A stretch of 64,000 nucleotides of DNA. Source: Oxytricha trifallax (Eukaryota; Ciliophora; Spirotrichea; Sporadotrichida; Oxytrichidae). Below are positions 13,048-25,498 of this stretch, piece by piece. The position numbers and the translations under genes are program-made. The stretch lies in assembly GCA_000711775.1 (NCBI GenBank), contig ARYC01000267.1, forward strand, positions 1 through 64,000, in the 5' to 3' direction. The notes beneath the pieces are model-generated. The model did no database searches, was not told where the DNA came from, and saw only the letters and a list, made by a program, of their open reading frames with translations. Each line of letters starts with the position of its first letter. Position 1 is the first letter of the stretch.

Positions 13048-13675
13048 GAAGGTAACTATCAAAGGATATTACTATACATAAATTAAAGTTGTATATATTA
13101 TTTGCGCTTATAAAATTTATAATAATTTTTTATATTAAAATTGTGACATTATAAAATATAAAATAATTTTAGCTAAAATCAATTTAAACAAGAATTGCTC
13201 TTTTATAAAAAATTTATTTATACATTTAACTATTTCATTTAGAAAATACTATCTTTATTAGTAATTAACTCATTTAGTAATTTAAGATGAATTTTGTATA
13301 TTATAAAATTATTTTTAGTATAAATAAAATAACTTTTTACCAAGATATTATAATTACTTATTTATGTTTGAATGCCAAAAATATGTTTAACTATTCAAAA
13401 ACATTAATTTAATATTTTTATTTGAAATGTTTGAGTTTATGTATGTTTAAATCATTTTTTATTTGTGCTATAATTTATCAATACCTATATTCTAATATCT
13501 ATGAAATTTTAGTAAACATAAAACATTTAAACTTTATTATATAGTCTTGCACTTTAGATATTAATATACAAGATATAACTAAGATATTTAAATTTAATTT
13601 TTTTAACAAAACTTATTAAAATTTTTGTTATAAATTTAATATAAATTTTTAAAAAGATTATAAATTTTTTTTAAA
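13048..13675. other. AT-rich stretch inside the composite transposon
   Basis: More than 80% A+T by eye. No recognisable coding signal or repeat structure. It may be the 3' part of the decayed transposase gene. Confidence 0.4.
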
Positions 13676-14160
13676 AAATTAATCATCTCGTCCATCTACA
13701 CATCACCCTATAAAGAATAGCTATTCTGTTCAAACAATAACTTGGCTTTAATTATTTTACGAATATCACCCAAAACTTTTCCTACAGATTCTCTACTTGT
13801 TTTAAGTTAAAAGTTTTTTTAGATATCTTCTACAATTTCACTTGTATTTCTTCCAGTAGGAAAAAAAGTAAAGAGTATCTCTCTTAATGTTTTCAATGGT
13901 AATGTATTAGGACAATAAATTCTTAACCCATTCTTAATAGATTATCTGGATCGACATTTAGAATTTTCACACTCATAGAAACAATGATCTTGTATTTATT
14001 AGATGTAGTATATATCACTTGTAATTATTAGTCACATCGTATGCATTAGAGATTAAATTATAGTAAGCCGCAAGCTTGTAACTCATGTACTATATTTTAA
14101 ATGACATGTATAGATTAGTCGTCTCTGATTTGTTGTTGAAAGGATTCCATATACAAACTA
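13676..14160 (-). pseudogene. Transposase N-terminal remnant (ISXO2/MULE-like), frameshifted
   Basis: On the minus strand one frame gives a Cys pair (CIRCDQQLQ). A second frame gives CFYECENSKCRSRQSIKNG, a zinc-ribbon pattern. The same frame continues through a helical region (FPTGRNTSEIVEDIQ, SRESVGKVLGDIRK) to GDVQMDEMI. In IS1595/ISXO2-type transposases a zinc ribbon and helix-turn-helix precede a catalytic segment starting V-x-[IM]-D-E, so the fit is good. The Cys pairs lie in different frames, and downstream the sequence dissolves into AT-rich DNA without the remaining catalytic residues. It is therefore a dead fragment, probably of the surrounding composite element. Confidence 0.5.
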
Positions 14161-14239
14161 ATTAAATAATTATTAACGATTATATTTTAACGATTAAATA
14201 TTACTTATTTTCACTTATTCATACACATTCTCTCAAAAA

Positions 14240-14380
14240 AATTTAGGAGGCTAAGCCCGAACCTCCACATGGAGCTGCCGCCCCCTTGACCCCTGCTATT
14301 ACTTATTTCGATTTGGTATCGAAGGAAGGGCTCTGCCCCTCCTGACCCCACTAGGGGTTGCACCCCTAGGACCCTGCCTG
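14240..14380. other. GC-rich block with small hairpins
   Basis: It stands out against AT-rich surroundings. It contains CTAGGGGTTGCACCCCTAG (a hairpin) and other C-runs next to the right terminal repeat. Its C-rich hairpin style resembles the 3' end of the retroposon at 61060-61097, but I see no long shared sequence. Confidence 0.4.
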
Positions 14381-14792
14381 ATAAAATTCTAAGAGAATTT
14401 TATTTAGAGTTCAAAACAACATTATAAATTTTTTTACTATTTATTATATTGGGACGCCCTGACGTCATCTGGGACGTCCTGACCGAGGGTGGGACGCCCT
14501 GACGTCAATACCCAAACAGACAAGAAAAGTTGCAACAATGAGTATAAATGCTAGACATATAAGACAAGCCCTAAAATAGAAATGAATCAGAAAAAGTGAT
14601 TAAATTAAAAATTAAACATTTCCATGTTTGTTATTTTAATTAAAGATATATATAAGCAAATACTTAATCCTAACTCAAATAAGAGACTGTTTTTTTTCTA
14701 CTAATGTATTTTGATATGAACATAATTATATTTGCTTGCATTTTTGATTTGATTTTAACAGTTTTCTCATTTTGATTATACTAGATTAATAT

Positions 14793-15299
14793 AATTAAAT
14801 AAATTAGCCTTGACTTGACTTGATTTAATTTTTTTATTTTGAAGTTTAAAATAAACAGTAGTCACATTATTATTATTAATTGTATTTTTAAATTTAATTT
14901 CAAATTTTTATTGAATTAAGAATTTAAGTATATCTAAAAGATTAGGTTATATTTTTCTATGTAATCATTGGAAACATAACAAAAAATTTGTAAAACTCCA
15001 TTTCTTATATAATTATTATATATTTTTCTTAAATAGTTTCTAATTTTTGAATAATCCTTTGATACTTGAATATCTCTTCTGCCCAAATAATTCACAGAAT
15101 TTCTTTATGATTAAGATATTTAACTTGTCTCTATACTATATGGCAATCTAGGATCCTAACTTATCTATGAATCAAGTTGAGAAATTCTTGATTTAGGTAT
15201 TTATAGATGGGACTACATTTATGGTTAAGGCTTAAATATTTATTAATTGGAAGTTATTATTTCATTCTTTGATTCGAAGCTTGTGTCAAAAGCAATATT
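14793..15299. other. AT-rich spacer
   Basis: Between the composite transposon and palindrome B. No gene recognised. Confidence 0.45.
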
Positions 15300-15710
15300 G
15301 TAGAAATACATATGAATTTGGAAAATAAATTATAATTAAATATAATATTAATCAAAATCGTGGCAGTTAAAATTGGCAAATTTAAACGATCTTGGCCTCA
15401 TTCGATAGAGAATTCAAAATTAGCTGGACTTTACTATTGGCAGTACTATTTTATTGCATCCCTGGAGCGAAATAACTTCACTTTAATTAAATACCTCTTA
15501 TTTCATTTAATTATACCCTCAAATTAAAGTCAAGTTATCTCGCTCTGTGGATGAGATTAAATAGTACCGCCAATAGTAAAGTCCAGCTAATTTTAGATTC
15601 TTTATCGAATGAGGCCAAGATCGTTTAAATTGGCCAACTTTAACTGCCAATAATTTAATGTATTAATAATTTAAATATAATTAATTTTCCAAATTCAAAT
15701 GTATTTCTAC
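15300..15710. repeat. Palindrome at 3' end of large gene B
   Basis: An inverted repeat with arms of about 180 bp, a diverged homologue of 2821-3225. Arms contain ACGATCTTGG, AATTAGCTGGA and the TTGGC(A/G)GTACTATTT core seen in copy A. Several mismatches between arms are visible here, more than in copy A. Many differences from copy A are shared by both arms. Confidence 0.8.
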
Positions 15711-18700
15711 AATATCTGAGAATCTCTTTCCTCTTTTAAATTTGTTTCTCTTTTTTTGAGACTTTTTGATTTAATTCCTTGATTAGGTGTAACTTTTATG
15801 AACATGATTTACTTTTTCAGAAAATATTCCTGATTAATCTAATTAGTTCTGATTGCTTTGAAAATTTAAACTGTTTTTGGTAAAATTATTATTAATTTCG
15901 TCTTAAGGATTGAGTGTGTTCTTCGTATTAAAAGATTTCACACTTTTAAAGGAGTCTAACACTTGCGCTGAACTTTGATAAATTTTCGCTTTTCTCAAGC
16001 TTTATCTATTTTCTTTCCAATTTTTAAATCTTAAGTAGTACTTTTTAGTTTAAGTTCTGTAAGTACTTATAATATTTTTCACATTAAAGTACATGTTAAC
16101 TAGACAAATCGCAATTAGCAGTGAAAGTAAGAACCATCCAATATTATAAGAGATTATCAAGGTTTCTTCATTTAGATAATATTCCTCATCAAATTCTGCA
16201 AAATTTGAGGTTGTTTGAAAGCAGCTCGTATATAGAAACAAGAAATCTGAAATTATTAAAATAAATAGTTCATTTAGGAAGTTCAAGTTGTTAAATAAGG
16301 ATTCTTTGTATGGTTTTACTGTTATTATGAAACACAACTGAAATAAAGTCAGCAGTATAAACCCCTAAAAAATGTGTGTTATTATTATTGAAGAAATTCT
16401 TACATTTATTTGAAAAACAGGATGATCAATACCTTGTAGAATTAACTGTACAAAGACAATCCTTCTCATAAAGTAAATTAAATTCAAAAATCTTTAACTT
16501 TTAGATCTTCTGATCTATAAATCATTATAAAATGCTCCCACTTTTTATCTGACTTAGAGCTTTCTTAACTCTCTTGAATCTTATTTTATTGTATATATCA
16601 GTAATATTAAAGGTAGAAGTATGCATATAATGAACTAAATAAAAAGATTTAATAAGTTTAATGTAAATACCATTATGAAAATCGCAAAAGCATACTGCAA
16701 ATAAACTCCTATATGAGTTAAGTCATCGTAATTTTGATTTATCAAATTAATTTATGAACTTAAAAGCAAATTTATGTAAGATTCAATAATTAAATTTATG
16801 CCAAAAGAGTATCGAAATATAGGCAGATATACAGAGCGAAGAAAAACTATAAGTTTTCTATGTAATCTTAAATATAATTCTTCAAATTAAAATAATCATA
16901 TAAAATAATTTTAAAATTATCATTTTGTCTAAACAAATAGTTATCCAATCAATTATAGATAATTTTTTACTTTCATGCAAATTAGTACATTATTAAAAAT
17001 TATTGTAAAAATATAGAATTTTACAAATTAAAATTTGACCTTTATCTAATAAAATTGAAAAATAATTTTTTACCTACACTATTTATAGTTTTTACCTTTT
17101 TTTACGATTTATATATAATATAATTAAAACCTTGAGAGAATCTTGCCTCAAATTAAAATAGAAATTATTATTTTGTTAGAAAATTTGAATTGCTTCAAAT
17201 TCCTTATTAGTATTTATAAATAAAAATAGTAATACATACGTTAATTTCAAATATAAAATAATTTGAAGCAAATTGAACGATGCCAAAAATATTTCTTAGA
17301 TTTTATCATGAATCCTTTTTATTCTAGAAGCAAGTTAAAAACATTAATTGATTCTTACAAATTGATTTTCTATGCAAATGATTTTAATAAAAGCATAACC
17401 AAAAGCATTGTTGGTACAAGAGCAATAAATATAGCTGTAGGTCCAATACTAAAAATCGTCTCTGTAGTCCCATAGTCAAAATCTTAAAAGTTTTATGCAT
17501 ACTAATTTTAGGTTGGCACAATTCCAAGAAGTTATGAAAATAAGTCATCAACTTGAAACATATCAAACTTTAAGGAGCCAATCGTCAAAGAGAAAAAGTA
17601 ATACATATTAAAGCGAATTAAGTGATTTGAGAGTAAGTATGAATGATTAATCAACAATTTAATTTAATATGTATAGTAAATGTACAGTGATATAGTCTTA
17701 AATAGCTCATTTTTCTCATCATCTTCAGCATCATGATCATAATAATTTCTCGATCAAATCTCGAGATCGGTGCTCATTAGGTTCCTCATGATCATAGAAT
17801 CAGAAGTAGCTCATTTTAAGTTCCATCAGTTGAAATCTTAGGCACATCTCGATTTAAGAAGGATTTTTTGAGCATCGTTGTGAAGGTCAAGTCTCCATTT
17901 TAACCTTTGATTTTTTAATAATTTTGAGATTATAAGTTAAGTTGTAAGGTCTGAGCTTTAATTAATCACATTAAATTTAAATGTAATTAAAATCTCACTA
18001 ATTAAATTTCTCTATATAATAAACCTACTAGTTTAATCATTAATCTTAAAGCATTAAAACAAACAAAGTTTTAATCAGACCTTACAACTTAACTTATAAT
18101 CTCAAAATTATTAAAAAATCAAAGGTTAAAATGGAGACTTGACCTTCACAACGATGCTAAAAAAATCCTTCTTAAATCGAGATGTGCCTAAGATTTCAAC
18201 TGATGGAACTTAAAATGAGCTACTTCTGATTCTATGATCATGAGGAACCTAATGAGCACCGATCTCGAGATTTGATCGAGAAATTATTATGATCATGATG
18301 CTGAAGATGATGAGAAAAATGAGCTATTTAAGACTATATCACTGTACATTTACTATACATATTAAATTAAATTGTTGATTAATCATTCATACTTACTCTC
18401 AAATCACTTAATTCGCTTTAGCTGGTAAATCAATTGAAAATAATGGCAAATGAGCTATTAATTACTGTGTGTTAATAAAACCCCATAATAGTTAGAGAGA
18501 GCCTGAAGTGAAGACTTGAAGTACCATTTATGTTATCATTATGGAACCTAATGATAAAGAGAAAAAGCTTGCTAGGGTTTAAATTTTATCTTTTAACGTA
18601 TGATTTTTTAGGGTGACCTGCAATTTATTTTTTCTGAACATGAGTGTTGTATCAAACTTAGATTCATGAGTGAAATGTTGGACATTGTTGACATCTATTT

Positions 18701-21425
18701 CAAAACTTATATGCTTAACCTAAAAAAAAAATTGTTAAAGAAATGAAACTTACAAGCTTTACATTATCTTCAAGAAATTTGAATTAAACTATAAAACTGT
18801 CAGATTCTACCTCCTCAACATAATAGGCATATCTTATATTGGGATTTTTACAACTTATATTTAAGCTATTTTAAAGTTTTTAAGCAACAAACTCTCTGTT
18901 TTAGTTATTTATCAGTATCTATTAACTCATTCCCAGATTTAGAAACCCTACGAATTCAGAACTTAAAAGTTTAAGATCCATCAATAGTATGGTACTGGTA
19001 TTCTAATTTTAAATCAAAGTTTTTTTTTTAATGGAAAATCTTAATTATTAATTACTGTCAACTTAATTTGATATAAAGATTACATTGATTTGTAGGGGTT
19101 ATTATCTTTCAATATTATCTCTAATTAATAAATATCAACGTCTTCGTTTGCAATTGTCTAAAATTTCAGGTATTTATTATCTTTCACACTTACTATATTT
19201 TTGTTTGAATTTAACAAATTTACTTTCAAACTAATTAAATCTAAGGGATCCGGATCTATATATGTTGGCAATAAGATTTTGCTTGTTGACCCAGCAGTGA
19301 TTATAATGTCCCTTGGCTTTTACATAAAAAATGGAGGCCCAGCATTTTTTAATATAATTTTTGAATCAAAAGCTGAATGAGTAACAAATACTTATTTGAA
19401 TATTTCCAGATTAAAAGTTGTGCTGTTTTAGAACCCATCTGGAAGGGATCCTTAGACTATAGCTGAATGATTTCCCTCAAAAGAATTATTTGTTGAAATA
19501 ACGTATATAGTCTGAGAGGAACTGTCAATTTAAATGAATCCTGGCAGTGTAGCGCTTGAATTAATGAAAAGAGTATAAGTAAACTATGAGTCACTACAAT
19601 CCTCACTAAAATTAAAATCATTGAATTTAATAACAAGTAAGGGAGATCCAATAGTATAGGTGTAGTTTTTAATGCTTGATGGAGTGATACTTTTTGTAAA
19701 GTTTTGTAATGGATCAATTTGTATTCCAGATTTTAAGTTTTGTTGTAAAATATTTAACTTAATGAGGTCATAACTCTTTTATACCCAACCCAAAGTTGTG
19801 TAATTTTGTTGGGCACTTTGAAGGCCATTATCTACTATAAAAGATAAACTATACTAAGTGTCTTGTTAAATAAAATAAGGAGGTGGGTAATCTAAAGTTA
19901 TCCCTTGATATTTACTATAAGCAGTTCCAGCAACTCTATGTAGAATTCCAGTAACTTTCGCTTAATAGGGACTTTTAAAATCTATGTGATAAATGTCTAA
20001 TTAATCTCCCAAAGAAGGAGAGTAGAAATTTGGAAGCTACTTTGTTATTATACCTGTATCAGTAATTTCAAAAGCTACTATCAAAGAAAAGTATGGTTAA
20101 TAGTAAGAATATAAAGCTCCTGCAAACTTAGTTAAAGATTTATCAAGATAAGCGCCTGCGCAATATAAAAACTAATTTGCTTAGCCTACGTAATAGCTTT
20201 TTTCATAAGAAAATTATGAGTTTGGCTAATCCTTGTTAATTTCCTTAAGCAGCCAAAAATTCAAATCCCCTTGCCCAGATGATGTATTATAATTTACGTA
20301 ATATGAGCACAAAAATTACCATTATATATTTGTTAATTAGTCTTCAACAATACTTGCATATTCAATCACACCTGCTGAGTTTTAAGTTGCAGGCGGAAAA
20401 TTGACTCCAAAATTACTATAACTTTGGAGACTATTTTAAGTATCTAACTTGAAAACAGCTTAATGAGTATATTATCTACCAAAGAGATACAAGAATCGAG
20501 TGTTTTAACTCAAATACATAATTTAAAACCATTCATAAGCCCCTTGTGATTCAATAGCTTAAACAGGTAAAACCTTTCATATCATTTATATTATAAATAG
20601 GATTAATTTAATATAATATGATTGAAAATTAAAAAGACTTAATTTGCTTAAATAAAATATAGATCAAATAAAATTTATTTAATAATGAAAATGATTACAA
20701 TAGGAAATTTTATTCTAATCCTTACTTCATTCACAAATTAAATTGAGATATTGAGTTTTATAATCGGATAAGTTAAGCCAATCCCATTACTTATTCCACT
20801 TAAGTCTAATTAGAATACTACCTAATGGTAAGTGGATTAGTCGAAGGCAAAGATATAAACTTTATCCAGACTTTGCATTTCTGCTCTCTAGAAGACATAA
20901 GAAGCGTAAATTTGATTGTCAAATTTGGACACCATAAAATTTGTGAGGAGCTCTCCATCTGAAACTCGAAATAGCAACATAGCAGCATAACCATATTCAG
21001 TCGTAACAAACAAATATTATCCATCTTGAGATAGTGATCCCCACGCAACTTTATAAATCCGAGTTGAGGAAGGCCTATAAACCTATCTTGCATATTAAAT
21101 CTGCAGCTGTGGATTATATTTGATAATAAAGGGTCTTCCAGACGCGCCATATTTATCCAGGACAAATGTTGAGCTACTGTATCCCATAACTATAAAAAAC
21201 CCATCAGGCAAGGGGAATATCATAGTAAATATAGTGTTTCCATTGTCATTCACACCTCCTCCTACAATACTTGCATACAAATCAAAGCATTATTTCGAAG
21301 ATGTTTTTTGATTGAGGTTCCTATAAACATCATTAATTTAAAAAACCCGAAAAGGAGATATGAACATACAGTACAAGAAGTGCTAAAGTTAAGAGGGCTA
21401 ACTTTAATGGATTAATAATTAGCAT
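15711..21425 (-). CDS. Large secreted/membrane protein with cadherin-like repeats (copy B)
   Basis: Start at 21425 gives a signal-like peptide (MLIINPLKLALLTLALLVLY). The order of recognisable parts follows copy A: an N-terminal domain with ASIVGGGVNDNGNTIF and GASGRPFIIKYNPQLQIQYA; cadherin/Ig-like middle segments (around 20000-18900) including NAGPP and a DPDPLD motif near 19230; a C-terminal membrane-rich part (SYNIGWFLLSLLIAICLV, about 16085-16165); and a charged Lys/Arg/Asn-rich tail down to about 15720, with the frame open into the palindrome. The gene is interrupted by a TA-flanked palindromic element at 17611-18418 that copy A lacks. Other frame changes imply introns or IESs, so limits are approximate. 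Probable surface protein, function unknown. Confidence 0.62.
17611..18418. mobile_element. 808-bp palindromic element flanked by TA, inside gene B
   Basis: The element starts AAGCGAATTAAGTGATTTG and ends with the exact complement. Arms of about 350 bp match almost perfectly and the loop is about 110 bp (near 17960-18070). TA flanks both sides (17609-17610, 18419-18420). Aligning with gene A, where sequence runs uninterrupted through the GCTGG motif, shows that one TA is the empty site. TA duplication is the hallmark of Tc1/mariner-type transposition, so this is probably a foldback MITE mobilised by such a transposase. No ORF is recognised. Confidence 0.85.
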
Positions 21426-22060
21426 AAACTTAAAGATTATTAAATTGAAATTTTTAAAGCAAAGTTAATTGATAGTAATGATTTATGATACTTAATAAAT
21501 AGGCATAACTATAATTTAATAGCAAATAATTTTAGGAACTTTCTTAATAAATTTAAATAAAAATTTGCAATCCTATTTATTATTTTGTTAAAAAGGTTAA
21601 CTTATAATTAAAAAAGAATATAATATAATAATCGTTTTTTACATATAAAAAATTTATGATATCAGTGTTAATTCGTCGAATGACGTAAAAATCGAAGAGT
21701 GAAGATGACCGTTCCTCAACTTACAAGTTACGTTGTCTTAGTATGATTATTATTAACTATTATAATGTTTGTATAGGGTATAAAGAAAATATATAATATT
21801 TAAAATATTATAAACTTTTTTTATTTCTTAACATTATAGCTTCAGCAATAATTTAAGTTTTATAATATAGCGTTTAATAAATTCTGAAAAAGTTCACAAA
21901 GTTTTTATTTAGCCTTATTTAGTTTATTTTACATTAAAAAATAATTATCTGGTTCTTGGTTAATTTTGAAGAAATTAAGTAATTTTAATAAGTTTGAAAG
22001 TTAAATAATCCAGTATACATTAATAAACAACTGATTAATTTTTTAAATGTCTTTTCATTT
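21426..22060. other. AT-rich spacer between gene B and the PAP2 array
   Basis: No gene recognised. It contains the promoter side of gene B and the 3' flank of the first phosphatase gene. Confidence 0.45.
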
Positions 22061-23547
22061 TCATAATTGACTCTCTTTAAGTAGAGGCTTTAGTTTTTCC
22101 TCTTGCTCTTATGTGTGAGCAGTGTATTCGTATGCATGCTCCTTCTTTTTTTAATTATGTTAAATTGATAAGTCATATGAAAAAGAGTGGTTTTAAATGT
22201 TGTAATTATTTGGGCTACTCGATCCACCTTCAGTCTCAAATTATTCGCTATTAAATTCAGAAGACTTTTTGTCCCAACCAAAGAGCTTATCAAGTGAGTG
22301 AATAATTTAATCTGGGAAAGCAAACATCATAACTCCTTAGAAAAATCCTGGGATTAAAGCTTTAAAAACTACTATAATCCATAGAGCACTGACGTCCCAA
22401 GGGATTTGACTGTCAAGCCAAAGGAATGGCCAGGTTAAGATGTAGATAAATATCATTCTAAGCGTGAAATTTTTCAAAGTTCTGTTTCTTACCAAGTTGC
22501 CTGGAAATAGCTTTACTCTCAATAATAATCCCATATAAGCTCCATAACCAGCTGCAGTTCCACCTGTATAGTATAAACTCATGTACTCAAAAGTATTGAA
22601 GAGACTGGGAGAAGAACATTTGCTGGCTAATCTATCTATCCATTCTTAAGGAGTCTTAAAAGTGTAATAAGTATAAGAGAAAGCTAAGATTTAAGAACCC
22701 ATCGCAAATACAAAGAAAAATACAGTGACATTCAATGCATATTTACCAATCATAAACCTGTTGCTTAGCCAAGGATCGGAAGCCAGAAGTCTGTGAACAT
22801 GAACTTGAATAGCTTTCTTGTAACAAAAATGGAAGTAAAAAGCGAGCCAGTATCCTAATTGTAAACCAAATATAATTTGATCGATTGTGTGAACTCCCAT
22901 AAATAATCTGTCGTAAGCCATTATTAATGGATAAGATACTATGCATATGACTCCAAGTAAATTAAAATGAACTTATTTATTTTTTAAAAATTTGAGTCCA
23001 GCTTTTTTATGTACTTCCAGTCTCTTAATCTCTAACTCATGGTTAAATGGGTTTATTTTTAGCTGTGATTGTACATTAAAAACAAGAAAGTAGAGTATGT
23101 AGCTGCAAGTACTGCATGTCCACTAGGGCTTCCATATTCATGAGAACAGCTCACTACATCGATTCTTTCATCTGTCATGTATGGGCGGGGGTCATGAATC
23201 ATCAATTTTGTAATCGTCAGCATGTAATTGCAAATTGTGAAAAACATGTTAATGTATAAGCCATAAACTGGACCATACCAACTAACTACTAAAAGCATTA
23301 TCCATTAGTAAAGCTGCCCACTTCCTATAAATAAAATTATCTAAGATCAAATATCAATCCATTTTTATTATAAATTTGCTAAAATGGTGAAGAACCAAGT
23401 TTGAAAATCATCTCTCGTTTTAGCAATTTCTATTATTAACTCAATACTATAATCGTACATAGATTCCTTGTAGATATAGTTTGAACTCCAAAATATTACG
23501 AACAAAAATATGTAGCACAAATGTACTAATACTTATTTATCTGCCAT
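22061..23547 (-). CDS. PAP2-family membrane phosphatase, array copy 1
   Basis: Start at 23547 (MADKQVLVHLCYIF), TGA at 22061-22063. All three PAP2 motifs are seen: K-x6-R-P in TKLMIHDPRPYM, PSGH in CSHEYGSPSGHAVL, and the His/Asp motif in RLFMGVHTIDQIIFG. These are the lipid-phosphate/dolichyl-phosphate/glucose-6-phosphatase fold catalytic residues, on the lumenal side of a multi-span membrane protein. Several hydrophobic spans flank them, and the C-terminal tail is charged. The frame breaks near 23380-23330. A TTTAT repeat there allows removal of an insert to give ANLFIGSGQLY, matching the paralogues. The substrate cannot be told from sequence. Confidence 0.8.
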
Positions 23548-23883
23548 TTTTTTGTTGTTGTTGATATTAATGAGTAAATATTAGGATTAGCAAAGCTTTT
23601 ACAAAGTTTGAGATGAGGGCTTTTTATAAATTTAAATTTATAAGTTATAAACTGTGACATTTTAAATGCTATTAATTATGGGATAATTCAGTAAAATAAA
23701 TGGGGATAGATAACTCAAATAAAAATAATCTAAGTTAATTTTGAAACTAACACCAAAATATTTTCCTATTAAATATCTTTTTAAATTCATGCCTTCTTTT
23801 TTGTCTTGCTCTCATATTAAACCGGATTTCATAATTTAGATAAATGTTTTGATTAATTAAGTTAATTCATTAAGTATTAAAAT

Positions 23884-25205
23884 TCAATAATCTCTGTCTT
23901 ACTTTTGCTCTTTAGTTAGCATATTCTGTACTAAAAAACTGACACTATCATCTAGATCTTGGGGCTCTCTCTGCTCCCACCCAAAGTATTTGTTAACTTT
24001 GAAGATAATTTGATCAGGTAATGAGAAAACTAAGAATGAAGAAATAAAATTGGGTAGGAGAGCTTTAAAAACAATCATCATCCAATACTAAGGCACATCC
24101 CAAGGCACAGCTTTTTCAATGTAATCAAAGGGCATTTGAATAACAAATATCATCACAGCTCGAACTAAGAAATATTTCCAGTTCTTGAAAATATTGCAGG
24201 AATTTGGGAAATATCTCGCTCTAAATAGTAATCCAAGATACCCTCCGAAACCTGAAGCTGTTGCTCCGGAGTAATATAGATTCACAAACTCGAAAGTATT
24301 ATAAAGTGGAGGAGCGCTACATTTGCCAGCTAATCTAATAATCCAATCCTTAGGTGTCTCAAAAGTATAGTATGCAAATAGAAATGCTGCAAATTATATT
24401 CCAAAGCCAATTGTAAAAAGTAACAAACCTCTCAATGCATATTACAGGTAGTTAATCTGATAGTTTTCAAATGGATTTTGCTTTATAAGTTTCTTCAAAT
24501 GAACCAAAACATTCACCCTTATGTTGTAGTGATAGTAGAATACTACCCAAAAACCAAGTTAGCATCCAAATAAGATTTAATCTATGGCATGAACCCCTAG
24601 GAACAACCTGTTAAATGATTGAATAAAAGTATAGCCTATGATGCCTAAAATTCCTAGTATGTATATATTTTTAAACATTATTTAAAGTTTAATGTATTTC
24701 CAGTCCTTAACTTTATCTCTAAAGCTAATCATCTGCTTTCTCTCAGTGTGAAAGTGCATTAAAAACAAATAAGTGGAGAAAGTAGCTGCTAATACTGAAT
24801 GCCCACTGGGATTCCCATAATCATGAAAGCAGCTCATTACTTCGATTCTATCATCAACCATGAAAGGGCGGGGATCATGCTGTATTAGCTTTTAAGTTGT
24901 CATTGTCAAAGCACAAATTGTTAAAACTAATCTGTAATTATAGCCTTTAACAGGTCCATACCAACTTAAAATAGCGATAAATAGATAGCCGTAAAGTTTT
25001 CCACTTCCTATAAAAATTACATAAAACTTACTTTAATTTATAAAGCTATAAATCTGCAATTAGGGTCCAAATCCAAATTGAAACTTCAGTTCTAGTTTCT
25101 ATAATATTTACTATGACATCAAGACTGTACTCGAATAATTGCTTTTTATAAGAATAATTCAATAGCCATATTATTATGAAAAAGAAGATGTATAAAATAA
25201 TTATT
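23884..25205 (-). CDS. PAP2-family membrane phosphatase, array copy 2
   Basis: TGA at 23884-23886; the 5' start is not certain (no clear ATG in frame near 25205). From about 25010 down the frame is unbroken and shows K-x6-R-P (QKLIQHDPRPFM), CFHDYGNPSGHSVL and RLFLGVHAIDQILFG, so all catalytic residues are kept. Many hydrophobic spans are present, and the C-terminal region VFKALLPNFISSFLVFSLPD is shared with copy 1. As in copies 1 and 3, an insert must be removed just before IGSGKLYG (about 25015-25060). A TTT pointer works for frame. Tandem neighbour of copies 1 and 3, same strand. Confidence 0.75.
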
Positions 25206-25498
25206 ATTTAATATAAAAAGATTATTTTTTGTTATAGCACAGCTGCATTAGAAATTACTTTTCCTTCATTTTTAAAATGTCCTTGTACAAATAATTTGAA
25301 ATACTTAATATTTATTATTAGAATTGATTTCAGTTCTATTACCTTACTATATATTAACTTTTGAGTTTTATAAAGATAATAATGCCATATATCATCCCAG
25401 ATTAAAGTTGACTCATATTAATAAATTAACTTGATTATTTGATATGAAGCGAAATTATGTTTTCTAAGAAATGAAATACGTCACTTTTCTTTAGAGCT

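Larger units (their letters stand above)
10648..14792. mobile_element. Composite transposon with long inverted repeats and nested insertions
   Basis: Outer inverted repeats run from ATATTAATCTAG (10648) inward and from 14792 inward, about 410 bp each. The left repeat is split by the palindrome at 10930-11431; its inner part resumes at GGGTATTGACGTCAGG (11432 on) and ends near 11605, matching about 14380-14510 on the right. Inside the repeats lie a 1.42-kb foldback (11628-13046), a decayed transposase fragment (13676-14160, minus) and a GC-rich block (14240-14380). The simplest reading is one DNA transposon with terminal repeats and transposase that later received two palindromic insertions. 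No outer target duplication is clear. Confidence 0.7.

Noticed and set aside
13680-14160. Functional transposase gene
   Set aside because: The Cys motifs fall in different frames and the catalytic domain beyond the first Asp is missing.
20818-21311. Short ORFs in several frames at the 5' end of gene B
   Set aside because: They overlap the frame that matches gene A (VGGG...IKYNPQLQIQYA); only that frame is conserved between the paralogues.
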